A stretch of DNA of 64,000 bases, from contig NW_024104315.1 of the NCBI RefSeq assembly GCF_003945595.2, positions 620,001 to 684,000 on the forward strand, given 5' to 3'. The notes under the pieces were generated by a model. The model was not told the origin of the DNA. It saw only the letters and a list, made by a program, of their open reading frames with translations, and did not search any database. The position numbers and the translations under genes were made by a program. This DNA comes from Pipra filicauda (taxonomy: Eukaryota > Chordata > Aves > Passeriformes > Pipridae). Shown piece by piece: positions 49,089 to 59,830 of this stretch; the stretch's first letter is position 1, and every line of letters starts with the position of its first letter.

Positions 49089-49214
49089 TATTGCTGGGAA
49101 GAATATTTCTAGGTCTACGTGCCTTTAAAAATCTATTTGTTATTTCTCTGTGCTGAATTTGTAATTTAAAAGGGGTTTTTTTTGTCCAATTTTCTTGGAA
49201 TTTTGGCAGTCTTA
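49089..49214. other. AT-rich sequence interrupting a CR1 copy
   Basis: About 125 bases of AT-rich sequence with a T run (about 49177-49184) between two CR1 parts in the same orientation. It replaces the expected 'caggctgcccagggaagct' part of the element. It matches nothing I recognise. It could be an insertion or the filler of a rearrangement. Confidence 0.6.
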
Positions 49215-49334
49215 TGCCCCAGCCCTGGAAGTGCTCAAGGCCATGTTGGTCTAGTGGAAGGTGTCCCTGCCCATGGGTGGAATGAGATGGTCTTTAAGGT
49301 CCCTTCCAACTCAAACCACTCTATGATTCCATGG
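49215..49334 (+). mobile_element. CR1 retroposon, 3' half of a split copy
   Basis: Sense CR1: 'atgccccagccctggaagtg', 'ctcaaggccatgttgg', 'tctagtggaaggtgtccctg', 'ggtctttaaggtcccttcca' and a tail of CTCTATGATTCCATGG. A block (acagggcttggagcaacctg in other copies) is missing before 'tctagtgg'. Confidence 0.92.
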
Positions 49335-50296
49335 AAAATGGAATAATAGGAGCAAGTAACAACATAATCACTATAAAGCACTGGAAAAGTGTCCTGATTA
49401 CAGAGATCATCTGACATTCCTCAGTGCAGGTTTGGAAAAAGCTTTATTGAGTTTTAACATTATTTCTTGGTATCATTTATTGGGTTTTAATATTATTTAT
49501 TGGTATAATTTTTCATCATTCCAGCTATTTCACATTTAGGTCACCAAACACTGATATTTTTAATTAAAACTGTTAATTAAATTCTTAATAATAAATGTGG
49601 CATATGTGGAAATGTGTTGATGCTTCAGCAGGTTGTACTAGGATATAAAAAAAAAGAAAGTATTTCATAATTCTCTGATGAATAGAAATTCTGATTTTCA
49701 GCTTTAATCAATATTTGCATTTTTTAAAAAATCCTTCTTAAATTTATCTTAGAGTTGTATGGGGATTCTTTTCCCAGGTAAAATAGTCAAATATTCAAGA
49801 TATAAATTTTTCAGCTTCCTTGTGTTGGATTTGATGCCATTTAAGGTATTTTCCTTTAAAAAAAAAAATCTATTAACTATAAAAATGTACTCAATTTTAG
49901 AAATTGGTTTTATGTCAAGGATTTAAATGGGTTTAATTGAGATTTATGCCACTGAAGGTGAAAAAAGGACTGAGAGAATGTTTGTAGAAGGATGTAATAG
50001 GCTGAATTCTCTGGATGGGGAGTTACAGTCCAAACCCTGCCCTATTCAAAAGAGGATGAAGCATTTTAACAGCACAGTTCTTGGGGTAGAACATCTTCTT
50101 GGGGTAGAACAAATCAGTCTGGAGGGTTTATTAATTCCTTCAGCCATAACAGGAGATTTTTCATGTTATGGAGGGAGCACGTGAATAATTTAAGCTCCAA
50201 ACTTGTGATTGGATGAAGGTAAAATGAATCCAAAGCCATCAGTCTTCAGCCCACTATCTCCTATTGCTTTGTTTCAGCAACAGACTATTGTAATTT
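49335..50296. other. Gene-free stretch with short tandem repeats
   Basis: It contains a 33-bp tandem pair (49444-49509), an A run near 49859-49868 and an 18-bp tandem pair around ttcttggggtagaacatc at about 50079-50114. No gene recognised. Confidence 0.4.
49444..49509. repeat. 33-bp tandem duplication, two units
   Basis: Two consecutive units beginning ttattgagttttaacatta / ttattgggttttaatatta and ending ttggtatcat / ttggtataat. Local slippage product. Confidence 0.85.
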
Positions 50297-50559
50297 CATA
50301 GAATCATGGAATCATTCAGGTTGGAAAAGCCCTCCAGGATCATCAGCTCCCCCCTGTGCCTGATGCCCACCTTGTCCCCCTGCCCGGAGCACTCAGTGCC
50401 ATGTCCAGTCCCAGCTTGGACACCTCCAGGGCTGGGGGCTCCAAACCTCCCTGAGCAGCCCCTTCCAGTGCCTGACCACCCTTTCCAGGGAGAAATTCCT
50501 CCTGATGTCCAACCTGACCCTCCCCTGGCACAGCTTGAGGTTGTTTCCTCTTGTCCTTC
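50297..50559 (-). mobile_element. CR1 retroposon, about 260 bp
   Basis: Antisense CR1: tail 'catagaatcatggaatcatt', 'caggttggaaaagccctcca', 'cttggacacctccagggctg', 'agtgcctgaccaccctttcc', 'agggagaaattcctcctgat' and 'gtccaacctgaccctcccct', ending at 'tttcctcttgtcctt'. Its 5' half resembles the element at 48985. Confidence 0.94.
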
Positions 50560-51691
50560 AGAGAAAACCCTCAGAGTTTCAGTTTCCACTTCAGTTTGTT
50601 TGTGTCACCCTACTGCAAATCCGTTTTTGGCAGAAAGCCCTTGAAAGCAAGTTCACATGAACCAGAGATCTCACTGGCTTGCTCTGAGTGCTCTTCCTTC
50701 ACTCCCCTTGAGAAGAAGCATATGCAGCAGGGGATGGAGCCTGAAGATGACACAGTATCACATTCCAGGAATGTCACAAGTCTACACCGAGGGAAGGTGT
50801 TAAATGTCTTGCTCCAGCTCTGTCACTGCTGGAGCACTTGGTTCATGATTCACACTGTGAGCGTGTAACCGGATCACTAAACCCCCATAAAGGAGCTCTT
50901 ACAGAGATTCAAAGCTTTGAGGCAGGAATTAGTGTTTGTGTTTTGTTGAACAATGAATTTCTCTGTTGTTTCAAACCCTGGTCCTCTGTCCGTGCACAAA
51001 GTGGAACCAAGTCCTACCAACGTGAGCAGGAAGCTGCTCTTGCTGCCTTGATTTCAAGGGGTTTCCTCCTAATCTACCTCCTGGCACACAAGAAGGAATC
51101 CAGCTCTACAAATGTACCTTTTCAGCAGACCTTTCATCTGCTAAATCTGACCTTTAACTTCAGTTTTTCCACTTTCTAATATCTCTGTGTTGAATGACAG
51201 GTTTATGATTAGGGGACAACAGAAACGTTAGGGGAAATATAAGCTTTGCCTCTAACCTTTGGTATCCTGGTACCAAGAGGCCTTCAGACCTTCAGACATT
51301 CTGTGACCCATTTTAGAGGTGAAATCCCATCTAAAATTCTCAATAAACTTTGAATAAGCATTGAGTTTGCAAAAAAATCTTCAAAATGTCTGTGAACCCT
51401 GGGATATCTTCCCATCCCTAATTGGGATTCAGTAGTTCCTTCACTGTGAAACGTGTGATAAATGCCAAAGCAGCAAAAGCACGTTCAGCTCAGTGTGAAG
51501 TTAAAGGCATGTTTGCCTTTAGACCTGTGAATTTAATATACAAATTCCTAATCCATCCCTATTCTTTCTGCCTTGACATCGTTTGTCTGAGTAAAAAATC
51601 AAGAGATTTTATTTTTTTTCCCCCTTTTTTCTCCCCCCATACACTATTAGCTTGTCTGGTGGGAACAAAGGCACAGCTTGTATGTGAAGGG
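50560..51691. other. Gene-free stretch with overlapping open frames
   Basis: Unique sequence with chained plus-strand frames of 105, 113 and 110 codons (50551-50868, 50838-51179, 51422-51754), the first starting in CR1. No domain, no clear splice logic between them, so not called. Confidence 0.35.
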
Positions 51692-51765
51692 GAAAAAAAC
51701 AGAAATCTTCTTTTGCTACCCTTAAGTGTGGGTTTTTTAATAACACAGTTTTGAAAGTTCAATGT
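51692..51765 (+). repeat. Left arm of a 1-kb inverted repeat
   Basis: The 64 bases at 51702-51765 match the reverse complement of 52631-52694 with about five substitutions and no gap. Anchors are gaaatcttc, tttgctacccttaagt, 'ttttttaataacac' and 'ttttgaaagttcaatgt'. An A-rich extension (aaaaaaacagaaatc) carries the match outward to about 51692. Confidence 0.9.
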
Positions 51766-51888
51766 CAGCAGCATTTAGTCTCGAGATGATCAAGAATTCA
51801 AACAATTTGTGACACCTATTTGCATATGTAACAGACAGATTGTCATTTCATCTGTCCCAACAAAGGAAATGAAAGATTTGAACACTAA

Positions 51889-51959
51889 TTTGTATTTTTT
51901 ATATGCAAGCGAAAAATCTTTTGTGGCGCTCCCATTAACACACAGAAAATGAAGACCTG
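51889..51959 (+). repeat. Direct repeat, left copy (about 70 bp)
   Basis: Matches 52690-52762 in the same orientation: 'gaaaaatcttttg', 'gctcccattaa' and 'agaaaatgaagacctg'. It lies inside the inverted-repeat interval, whereas its partner straddles the right end of that interval. Confidence 0.88.
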
Positions 51960-52092
51960 AAGTTTTTGTAGTCTTTTATTCACCTTTTTTCTTCTTTGTT
52001 CAAGTCAAGGAATATTGTGAGAATAAAATGAGAACCTCAAAGGCTGATCTCCAGATACTTCAAGTTTTGTTATCCCTCATTCACCTTGTTAG

Positions 52093-52333
52093 AGGCAGAG
52101 AGAAATAAAGAGAAAGACACAGATTCTCTTGTGTGGACGCCCTTTCTGAAGGAAGAAGACCCCTTTCCTGCAGATGTTTTTCTGGCCATTTATCCTCCTG
52201 AAGCAGAATATATGGTCAAAGACAGAGAGTCTTCCCAAAATATTCAGGAACAAAAGGTTACAGAAGGGCCAGGTTCAAACACAGGCTCTGTTAGTGGTGG
52301 AAGAGATTTGACCTTGAGTATTCCACATCTCAG
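52093..52333 (+). other. Candidate coding exon (unrecognised product)
   Basis: A 241-base segment preceded by a pyrimidine-rich acceptor (ccctcattcaccttgttag) and followed by a consensus donor CAG|GTAAG at 52333/52334. It is open throughout in one frame (80 codons) with a non-repetitive, hydrophilic peptide that includes PFPADVFLAIYPPEAEY and a Glu/Lys-rich start. The exon would begin with two bases of a split codon and end with two. No family is recognised. It lies within the inverted-repeat interval 51692-52704, so duplication-derived sequence or chance openness remain real alternatives. Confidence 0.25.
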
Positions 52334-52630
52334 GTAAGAAAAACATCAGGTTTTCAGAAACCTCGGGGCATCCAGACAGAGAGAGAGAAAAACCCAAACA
52401 ACTAAAACACAGGCCTTGCTGATAAAAGTCTCTCTATTCCTTTTTTATATATTTCCCCTGTATTTTAGGACCATGTGCAAAAGTTGGAAATGGGGGTGCA
52501 CTTCGAAGCTACCACAAAGCAACCATGACCAGTTCCATAAATCTTGCTTACCTTGAAACAAAGAGACATTTAGTTTGAGAAACTATGGGAAAAATGCTTC
52601 TCTGCTATTTTGAGCTTGAAAACTCTCCCA

Positions 52631-52704
52631 ACATTGAACTTTCAAAACCGTGTTATTAAAAAAACAATACTTAAGGGTAGCAAAGGAAGATTTCTATTTT
52701 TTTT
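52631..52704 (-). repeat. Right arm of a 1-kb inverted repeat
   Basis: Reverse-complement partner of 51692-51765. Its outer end overlaps the beginning of the direct repeat copy at 52690, so inverted and direct duplication junctions coincide within about 15 bases. Confidence 0.9.
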
Positions 52705-52762
52705 TATGAAAGTGAAAAATCTTTTGCGGTGCTCCCATTAATACGGAGAAAATGAAGACCTG
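52690..52762 (+). repeat. Direct repeat, right copy
   Basis: Same-orientation copy of 51889-51959. The match ends at 'gaagacctg', exactly where the CR1 fragment at 52760 begins. Confidence 0.88.
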
Positions 52763-52816
52763 GCCTTGAACACTTCCAGGGATGGGGCAACCTGAACCAG
52801 GGCCTCACCACCTGGG
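52760..52816 (-). mobile_element. CR1 retroposon internal fragment
   Basis: Antisense CR1: 'ctggccttgaacacttccag', 'ggatggggcaacct' and 'ccagggcctcaccacc'. The element's 3' end is absent. The left boundary is the junction with the direct repeat, so the CR1 was probably cut by the rearrangement rather than inserted whole. Confidence 0.85.
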
Positions 52817-53263
52817 AATCATCCACCCCTTTCCCTACTTTTGCCCTTGTTGGATCTCTCATTTGCCAGGGGAAGCTGCTTTCCCCTTGAATCGTGGTGT
52901 GATGGGGCACTTGACACTTGTTATCTGTGCCTGACTTTCACCCTTGAAACCTCCAGCCATTAAAGTTATGTGTTACAGGGGGGTCTGTGGAGCCTTTTGG
53001 AGATAAGAGTGAGATAAGCTGCTAACTACCCAGCAGATTAATGGTCTGAGCTCTTGGAAAAAACAGCTATTCCGAAATGCCAGCTGATTTGCAGGCAATC
53101 TTGGTGCCACTCTTCGTTTTAAAGTATTTAGCAAATTTACTACTTGAGGGCTAAGTGCTTCTAGCAGAGAAAGTTCTTACTGTTTCTTGATACATTTTGC
53201 AAACATTTAGGGAAAAGAATTATTTCAGGTTTGTTTGTTTGGGGTTTTTTTGTCTCCTTTTAG
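52817..53263. other. Gene-free stretch / possible intron
   Basis: Unique sequence ending in the pyrimidine-rich acceptor-like 'ttttgtctccttttag' before 53264. Nothing else seen. Confidence 0.35.
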
Positions 53264-53552
53264 GAGCCTGAATAACCCCCCTTTGTGCTGTGAGCAGCCA
53301 CTCCATAACCCAGCTCTGCTCAAGGAATGCTGCACATGGAGCCAGTTCTGCTCAGTTCCACCAAACCCCTGCAGCTCAACCCTCTGGATTCTCGTCTCTC
53401 TTCCCCACTTCCACCTGCACCCCAAGGTGCCTCAGCAGTGGCCACAGCCTTCATTAACTAATGACAAAGGAGACAGTTTTATTTTATTTCCAGAAGGAAA
53501 GAACCCCCCAAAACCTTCCCCAGCTTGTTCTCTTGCAGACAAAACTTCCTGA
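53264..53552 (+). other. Candidate downstream exon (unrecognised product)
   Basis: It follows a strong pyrimidine tract and AG at 53262-53263. If joined to the candidate exon ending at 52333, the reading frame is kept (split AG|G codon) and stays open for about 96 more codons to a TGA directly after 53552. The peptide is Pro/Ser/Cys/Trp-rich with no recognised domain. Such frame compatibility has a modest chance probability, so this is a lead and not a call. A further exon-like 63-base segment with acceptor and GTGAGT donor lies at 53851-53913. Confidence 0.2.
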
Positions 53553-56281
53553 AGTGATGTGGAAACCTGAGAGAGGAAGGGTTCCCGAACCTTTGCTTTT
53601 CCTTTGGCTTCAGAAGATAATGATGGAGATAGGAAAGTACCCATTGCTGTAATTGTACAAAGGTGGGGTTTCTAACCATCTGCAGGTGGAAATCTCTGGG
53701 GGAAAAGGGAGGATAAACTCTACTTCATCCCACAGCCCCGGTGCACCTCTCAATTAAGGGCAAAAAGGAAGTTCAGCCCTATTAAAAGTTGGGAAAGAGG
53801 GTGGATGGTGGGGTTTGGTTTCTTAAATACTTGATTGTTTGCATTTGCAGCCTGGAGTGTTCCTGGAAGGGCAGTGGCTGGGGCTCTCCTGCTGAGAGCA
53901 GAAGTGCTGATGGGTGAGTAGCTTGGCTGGGGTTTTGTTTGGTTTTTGGGGGGGCTATTTTAAGAAGACTTTCAGTTCTGGACTGGCAGACGTGGTTGCT
54001 GGTGAATTGGAGGCTGTGTTTTGTATTCCTGTGTGCTTTTCATATGCTGTTCTCCAAGTGATTGGGTAACAATTCTGATTCCCCTGAGGTTAAAAACTAT
54101 GACATTCTCCTTTTTAAGGTAATGAGAGAAAACGTAGCCACAGGAAGCAGCATCCTGGTTATTTTCTCTTGGGATTAATGACCCCAATGACAATAACTGG
54201 AAAAGCAAAGCAGGCAGGAATTAAAATTGTATAAGCAATAAAGGCTTAGGTTACCTTTACCTCTGAATTCCTGCCTTCTCTGGAACTCCTTATGTAACAT
54301 CTCTAAAACTTTCATTGTATGCTCCAAGTTTCGTGGGTAGAATGTTTCCAACCAGAATATGACCCTGTTATGTGAGTTCTGCTCTGCCTTGTACCCTTTG
54401 CATGTGTAAGCAAAGTGGAGTATGTTGTTTAACTGAGTCTGAAAATCAGAGATAATATTACCTGACCCAGCTGCCACCAGCATAAAACACTATGGGAAGC
54501 ATCTACTGAAAAAAATGGGGTGCTTGCTAAAGAGTGTTCACTTTGAATTGTAACAACCTTAAAATAATTGTGTGCGTTGTTCTCTCAGGTGTACGTTTCT
54601 ATGGACCTAAAGCACTGCAAATCTTGAGGATTTATTTGCATTCCGAGCTGCCTTTAACTCTGCCTGCTCTGCTCGGTGTAGGAAAGGCAGCTTTAGGGCT
54701 GTTGGTTTTGCCAGGAGAACTTGCACCCTTGCTTTGTGAGATCAGATTGTTTCCTTCCCCGTGGTGGCTGCGGTTGTGAAGCAGAAATTATTAGAAGGGT
54801 TTTTCCCCTCGTGCCTGGGAGAGCTCAGGGGCTGCTCTGATCTTGGAAGGAAATGATGATGCAACAAGACAGGTCCCTGTTGCTCTGAAATGGTGAGCTG
54901 GTTGAGGAGCCTCTGGTGAGCACAAGGGTTGGCAACAGAGCTGAGCCTGCAGCAGAGCACTCATGGGTGGTGTCTGTCATGATGGGTCACGGAGGATAAA
55001 CCAGCTCTGAGCTGTCACAACCTGCCCCAGCCTGGGGTTTGTAGGAAAAGCTGAGCTTTGCTGCCTCCCAGACTAAGCTGCTCCCTGTTTGCTCCAAACT
55101 GGGCCTAGATTCGCTCAAAACTCTGAAAAACTCCATCCTTTTTATGCCACTAAATCAAATTTCAATTTGCGAGGAGACCTGACAGCAGCTGAATTTTATC
55201 TTGTTTTATATTTGATTTCATCTTAACTTCAAGCTTCTGCTTGCTGCACCATTCAGTTTTGAAAGAACCATCAAATACCTCTTGCAAATAATTCAATAGA
55301 GCAGAGCCACATGTGAAAAGATCTCAGCAGACATATTTAACCTTGTGAATCAGATTCATTTCCTACATGTTTAGTGCTTTATGAAAATTCATGTTTTTAT
55401 CTGCATCTCACAAATTCTTCATTGTATCAAGGCTTTTTTTTTTTTTTCATTGAAAGAAAGCTCAGAAAGCCTGACTGATATTCTAATGAGTTCTTGTGCT
55501 GAATGCTGAGCAGCATTAATGGGCAGGCATTCCTTGGAGCTGCTGTTTGACTGGAATGCTGTCAAAATAATAGTGGTTGTTACTCCTGCACCTCCAATTT
55601 ACTCTCGTTAATGGCGCTTTGGTTGTTTCTGAAATCATCCTTCAAAGATGATTTTAAGTGACATCCGTGTAGGCCTAAAGACCTCAATTGCCTTCTAAAT
55701 CATATCCACTCATGCTCAGGGATTTAATTAAAATATTTTGAAAGACAGAAAGAGAAGAAAAAAGCTCTGGAAGAGTTAGAAATAAGGGTTGTCCCCAGCC
55801 CCAGTTGGCAGCCGTGCTCAGAGACAGGGGACTGCTCATAAATAGGCTGTAATTGCCTTAATGAAGTACATAATCACATGATATTGGGAAAATAGGATGG
55901 AGGTGATCTTTAATGGGATGAAAGAGTCTCTGCTGGTTCTAATTACAAGCGACAATTTCCGGGCTCTCGTATCTGTCTTGAAACTTTGAATTTTTGGGTA
56001 CAGGACTGACATTTGATACCTCTGGGTTTTACTTTTTCATAAAACACACAAGCAGCCTAGTAGGGTTTTACCTCATTTAAACAATCCAAAATTCCATTGC
56101 CAAAGCAGATTATTTAGATTTAGAAGGGAAATAAGGGAAAATTAGACAAGTGCTGACTTGATTAGGAATTTGAAGTAGCTCAGACCTTTACTGTCCTATA
56201 AATTCAGGTAAAGCATTGACCAGAGTGGGGTTCTTTGTTATTTAAAAGCTATTTAATGGCTATTGAAAAGGAAAACTTAAA
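53553..56281. other. Gene-free stretch; unique sequence
   Basis: No transposon recognised. It contains the exon-like 53851-53913 segment and an acceptor-like site at 54588-54589 followed by an open frame to 54779. A T run lies near 55434-55447, and a repeat-free block at 55560-56010 is listed separately. Confidence 0.35.
55560..56010. promoter_or_regulatory. Candidate conserved noncoding element
   Basis: Repeat-free, with homeodomain-like and AT-core words (ctcgttaatggcgc, ctcaattgcc, 'gggatttaattaaaatattt', 'ctgtaattgcc', 'ctaattacaagcgac') and isolated CpGs kept in an otherwise AT-rich context. The texture is like vertebrate developmental noncoding elements. Inference from composition only. 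Confidence 0.25.
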
Positions 56282-56369
56282 AATATGGTTTAGTGGGTGT
56301 GGTGGTGTTCAGTAGAAGGCTGGACTTGGTGATCTTGGATGTCTTTTCCAACTTTAATGATTCTTTGAA
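56282..56369 (+). mobile_element. CR1 retroposon 3' terminus (older subtype)
   Basis: Sense CR1 tip: 'atatggtttagtgggtgtgg', 'aaggctggacttggtgatct', 'tggatgtcttttccaacttt' and a 'aatgattctttgaaa' tail. The body is missing. Confidence 0.88.
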
Positions 56370-57180
56370 AGCAAAAGGAGCTCAGATTTAGGACTGGGCT
56401 CTTAGTTAACACCTGCTGGGTTAAAAGTAACAAACTCTTGATACTTGTGGCTGTATAAACTCTATTCTTGTGGTGATCAAGCTCAGACTGAATCCCTTCT
56501 ACTACAGTTGTCCCAAATTGCTGGGAATTTGCATGATTGAGGAGGGAAGAGTTCCTAAGTTATTGTTGCCAGGGGAACTGCCACCTTCCTGCTCACCTGG
56601 TGAGAACAAATGTCTCCCTTTGTGCCCAGCAAAGGGAATCTGGGACCACTCCCAGCAGTGGCAGGTTGTGAGAATTCCAAGGGCTGGTTGTGTGAATTCC
56701 AGGAATGGGGTAGGATTAATGAAAGGGTTTCCTGAAAGGGAGGTTGCTGGAATATGTTGGCTGCACCTTCCTAGCAGTGATCTGAGCAGGTTTTGTGTCT
56801 GTCTAATTATATTTTTTAAACTCCCTGGCGCTATAGATCAGTGTTCATCTGTAAAACATGTCTTTTTTTTTTTCCTTTTTTTTTCCATTTGAGTAGCATT
56901 ATTCAGTATAAGCCAGCCCAAAGAAATTTATGGTGCTCTCCTGCTTATTTTATAGCTCCTGTCCAGTTGGTTTGAAAATACATCAGGGGTTCTGTTGCAA
57001 TGTCCACCTTGCATTCACCTCTGATCTTTTCTCTTGCAAAGCTGTCATTTGCTCTGACCCAGTGTATCGACCACTCAACTTGGAGAAGTTCCATGTGTTG
57101 ATTTAGTGATTCTGGGCAGAGTGAGTTTAGTACCATCTGCCACGAGAGAAATCATGAGATTGTTTCATCTGTAGTTTATT
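56370..57180. other. Gene-free stretch
   Basis: It has the longest non-CR1 open frame of the window (plus 56470-56892, 140 codons), but the frame ends in a poly(T)-encoded Phe/Leu run, has no domain and no recognised homologue, so it is not called. The T-rich runs are at about 56862-56883. Confidence 0.4.
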
Positions 57181-57425
57181 ATCATGGAATATCCTGAGCT
57201 ACGAGAGACTCACAGGGATCATCACTCCAACTCCTGGCCCTGCACAGACACCCCAAATCCCACCCTGTCCCTCAGAGCGTTGTCCAAACCCTCCTGGAGC
57301 TCTGGCAGCCTTGGGGCTGTGCCCACTGCCCTGGGGAGCCTGGGCAGTGCCCAAACAGCCTCTGGGGGAAGAACCTTTTCCTGAGATCCAGCCTAAAACC
57401 CCTCTGGCACACTTCTAGCCCATGT
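57181..57425 (-). mobile_element. CR1 retroposon, neoavian-type
   Basis: Antisense CR1: 'atcatggaatatcctgagct', 'agggatcatcactccaactc', 'ctggccctgcacagacaccc', 'tccctcagagcgttgtccaa', 'ctctggcagccttggggctg' and 'ctctgggggaagaacctttt', then a decayed 5' end. Same subtype as 45031, 47453 and 59604. Confidence 0.94.
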
Positions 57426-59151
57426 TCTTCACTTCAAGCCTGTGTTCTCCCTCAAATGTTACATTTACCTTGCTGTGCAGGAATAATGGGAATGGCCTCA
57501 CTGTGCTTTCAGAAGCAGAGAAGAGAAATTTGAGGTAAACAATAAAATACTTTCTTTCCATATTTAAATGTCACTCCTGAAAGTTATTGGTATTCATCCT
57601 TCACCCTATGTGAAGGCAATATCCTTACAAGTTTCCAAGGAAAACACTGATGTTGTATACTGAACTGGATCCACTCTGGAGGGTGTCCCTTTCCTCTGGG
57701 AAAGACTTGCCAGCTCCAGCATTCCTTTCCATGTTCTTTTTGCTACTAAGAGAAATTGGTTTAAACTTTAGTGACATGAGAGTTGAACTGTCTCAGCTTG
57801 AAGTTCTTAATTTCCCGGTTATGTCTTTGCAAATCTCTGTATTCAGTTAAGTTTTCTTTCCTATCCCTTTACTCGGGTTGGAGTTTTTTGTTTGTTCATT
57901 TTGTTTTGAGGTTAAAGACCTTTCATCAGGTTCCTCCTGGTTCCAGTAAATGTAATGGATAGATCCAACAGGCCTAAATGCAGCTTGTCAGGAAGTGACA
58001 AAGATCTTCCACCTTGTTGTGGAAATTAGAAACAAAAAAACCCTGAAACCAAAATAACAAACCCCACAACCCCTAAACATTTCCTTCATCCTTTCTTTCC
58101 TTAAGGAGACACCTCATTGACATCCCTCTCTGTGTCACAGCATCCACTGGTGGCTGTAGCCTGTAAAAACTCTCTTCTCTCTTATTTGAGAAAGAAATAA
58201 GGGAAGAGACAAACCATTTTTCTTTTTTAGTCTCCTCACACTTGCAAGATTTTATCTGCTCCCTTTTTCTTCTCTAATGGTCCTGAGTAGTAAAACTTTC
58301 ATGATTGTGTTTTTCAGGCACTAACTATTGGTTTAACAGAAGTCCTCACAGGGTATTATATCCCTGAAATATATATTTTAACCCATATCTATATAACATT
58401 AATTTTTAAAAAGTTTGGCTGTCTGTCTTATCAGAGAACTGCTTGAAATGAAATAAAAAGAATAAAAGATTCAAGCTTAAGATACAGAACACTTTTTTTT
58501 TTTTTGTAGAAAGATGGCACAAAGAAGGATATTAATGTTTGAAGTGATTTTAGCTTTCCTGCACTCTTTGTGTGTCTTTAGCATTCCCTGCTCCCTCTAA
58601 TCTCCACTGTATCACTCAGCCCTTTGAATCCTTTGTGCTGCACTTTGAGCATCAAAAAGTGCTTTCGATACCCAGAAAAACCTTCACTCTCACACGTTTG
58701 CTCTTCAGCAGCACAGTTTTGATACATGGAAAGAGAACAGGAATAAAGAAGTGCAAACAGTGTAAGGAAAGTCAGGAGTGGAGGCAGAAGAAAGGGCTCT
58801 AATGAGAAAGACGGTGAAGGTTCTGTGACGGCACCGAGGGGAGATGAAAGTCCCGGCAACGCTGAAATAACGATGTGTTTGTTATTCTGAGGAACTCAGC
58901 CAAGCAATGGTCCTGGAGCTCTCCTAGGCCCACCCACAGGGCTTCATTTCCATCTCAACTCCTGCTTAAGGAGGTAAAGGATTTGCTCAGGCTTGAGCAA
59001 AGCTATGGAAAGTGTGAATTTTACCTTCTGGGATCTGATGTGAGGCTGAGGAGAACTCTGCATCTAAACTTGACCACAGCCCTGCTCCTTGTCAGGGCTT
59101 AGCTGCAGTGACTAGCCATCATTCCAGAGCTGCCTTTGAGTTGCCTTGGTC
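57426..59151. other. Gene-free stretch
   Basis: Unique sequence. It contains a short A/C-rich tract at about 58032-58080 and a T run near 58493-58506. No gene recognised. Confidence 0.4.
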
Positions 59152-59277
59152 TGAATCACTGAATGGTTTGGATTGGAAGAGACCTTAAAGATCATCTCAT
59201 CCACCCCCTGCCATGGCCAGGGACACCTTCCACTGGATGGTTGCTCAACAACCCATCCAAGCTGGCCTTGAGCACTC
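59152..59277 (-). mobile_element. CR1 retroposon 3' end
   Basis: Antisense CR1: 'gaatcactgaatggtttgga', 'ttggaagagaccttaaagat', 'ccaccccctgccatggccag', 'ggacaccttccact' and 'agctggccttgagcactc'. Truncated on the 5' side. Confidence 0.93.
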
Positions 59278-59603
59278 ACTCTGACTCTGTGGTTGCTCTC
59301 TAACATAAAGCTGAGCAGTTTTCCCTCCTTTGTTTTATGTAAGGGAGGGACACTCTCATTGTCAGGGCAGCAGCTGGTCTTAGTCTGAACACCTTCCCTT
59401 GTAGTTTCTAGTGTAGATCTGTGCTGCTGTACTCTAGGGATTTTTTTCCCCTTGAAATAATGTCCTGAAATAGCTTTGTCATCATTGGAGACTTAATGTT
59501 CCAATAACTGTGCACAGTCCAGCTGGGAAAATGTGTCTGACTGCAGCCCCATGTGAGGTGTGAAGCTGAGCAGGTACCTCCAGCCCAGGATAAGGGCTGT
59601 GTG
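59278..59603. other. Gene-free spacer between two CR1 copies
   Basis: Unique sequence with no recognised element. Confidence 0.4.
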
Positions 59604-59830
59604 AATCATGGAATATCCTGACTTGGAAGGGACCCACAAGGATCATCAGGTCAACTGTTGGCCCTGCACAGACACCCCAACAATCCCACCCTGTCCCTCA
59701 GAGCGTTGTCCAAACCCTCCTGGGGCTCTGGAAGCCTTGGGGCTGTGCCCACTGCCCTCGGGAGCCTGGGCAGTGCCAGCCACCCTCTGGGGGAAAAACC
59801 TTTTCCTAATATCCCTAAAACCTGACACAG
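59604..59830 (-). mobile_element. CR1 retroposon, neoavian-type
   Basis: Antisense CR1: 'aatcatggaatatcctgact', 'tggaagggacccacaaggat', 'ggccctgcacagacacccca', 'ccctcagagcgttgtccaaa', 'ccttggggctgtgcccactg' and 'ccctctgggggaaaaacc', to 'cctgacacag'. Very similar to 57181-57425. Confidence 0.95.

Noticed and set aside
56470..56892. 140-codon plus-strand frame outside CR1
   Set aside because: No recognised domain, ends in a poly(T)-encoded Phe run, no splice logic. One frame of this length is compatible with chance in 64 kb read six ways.
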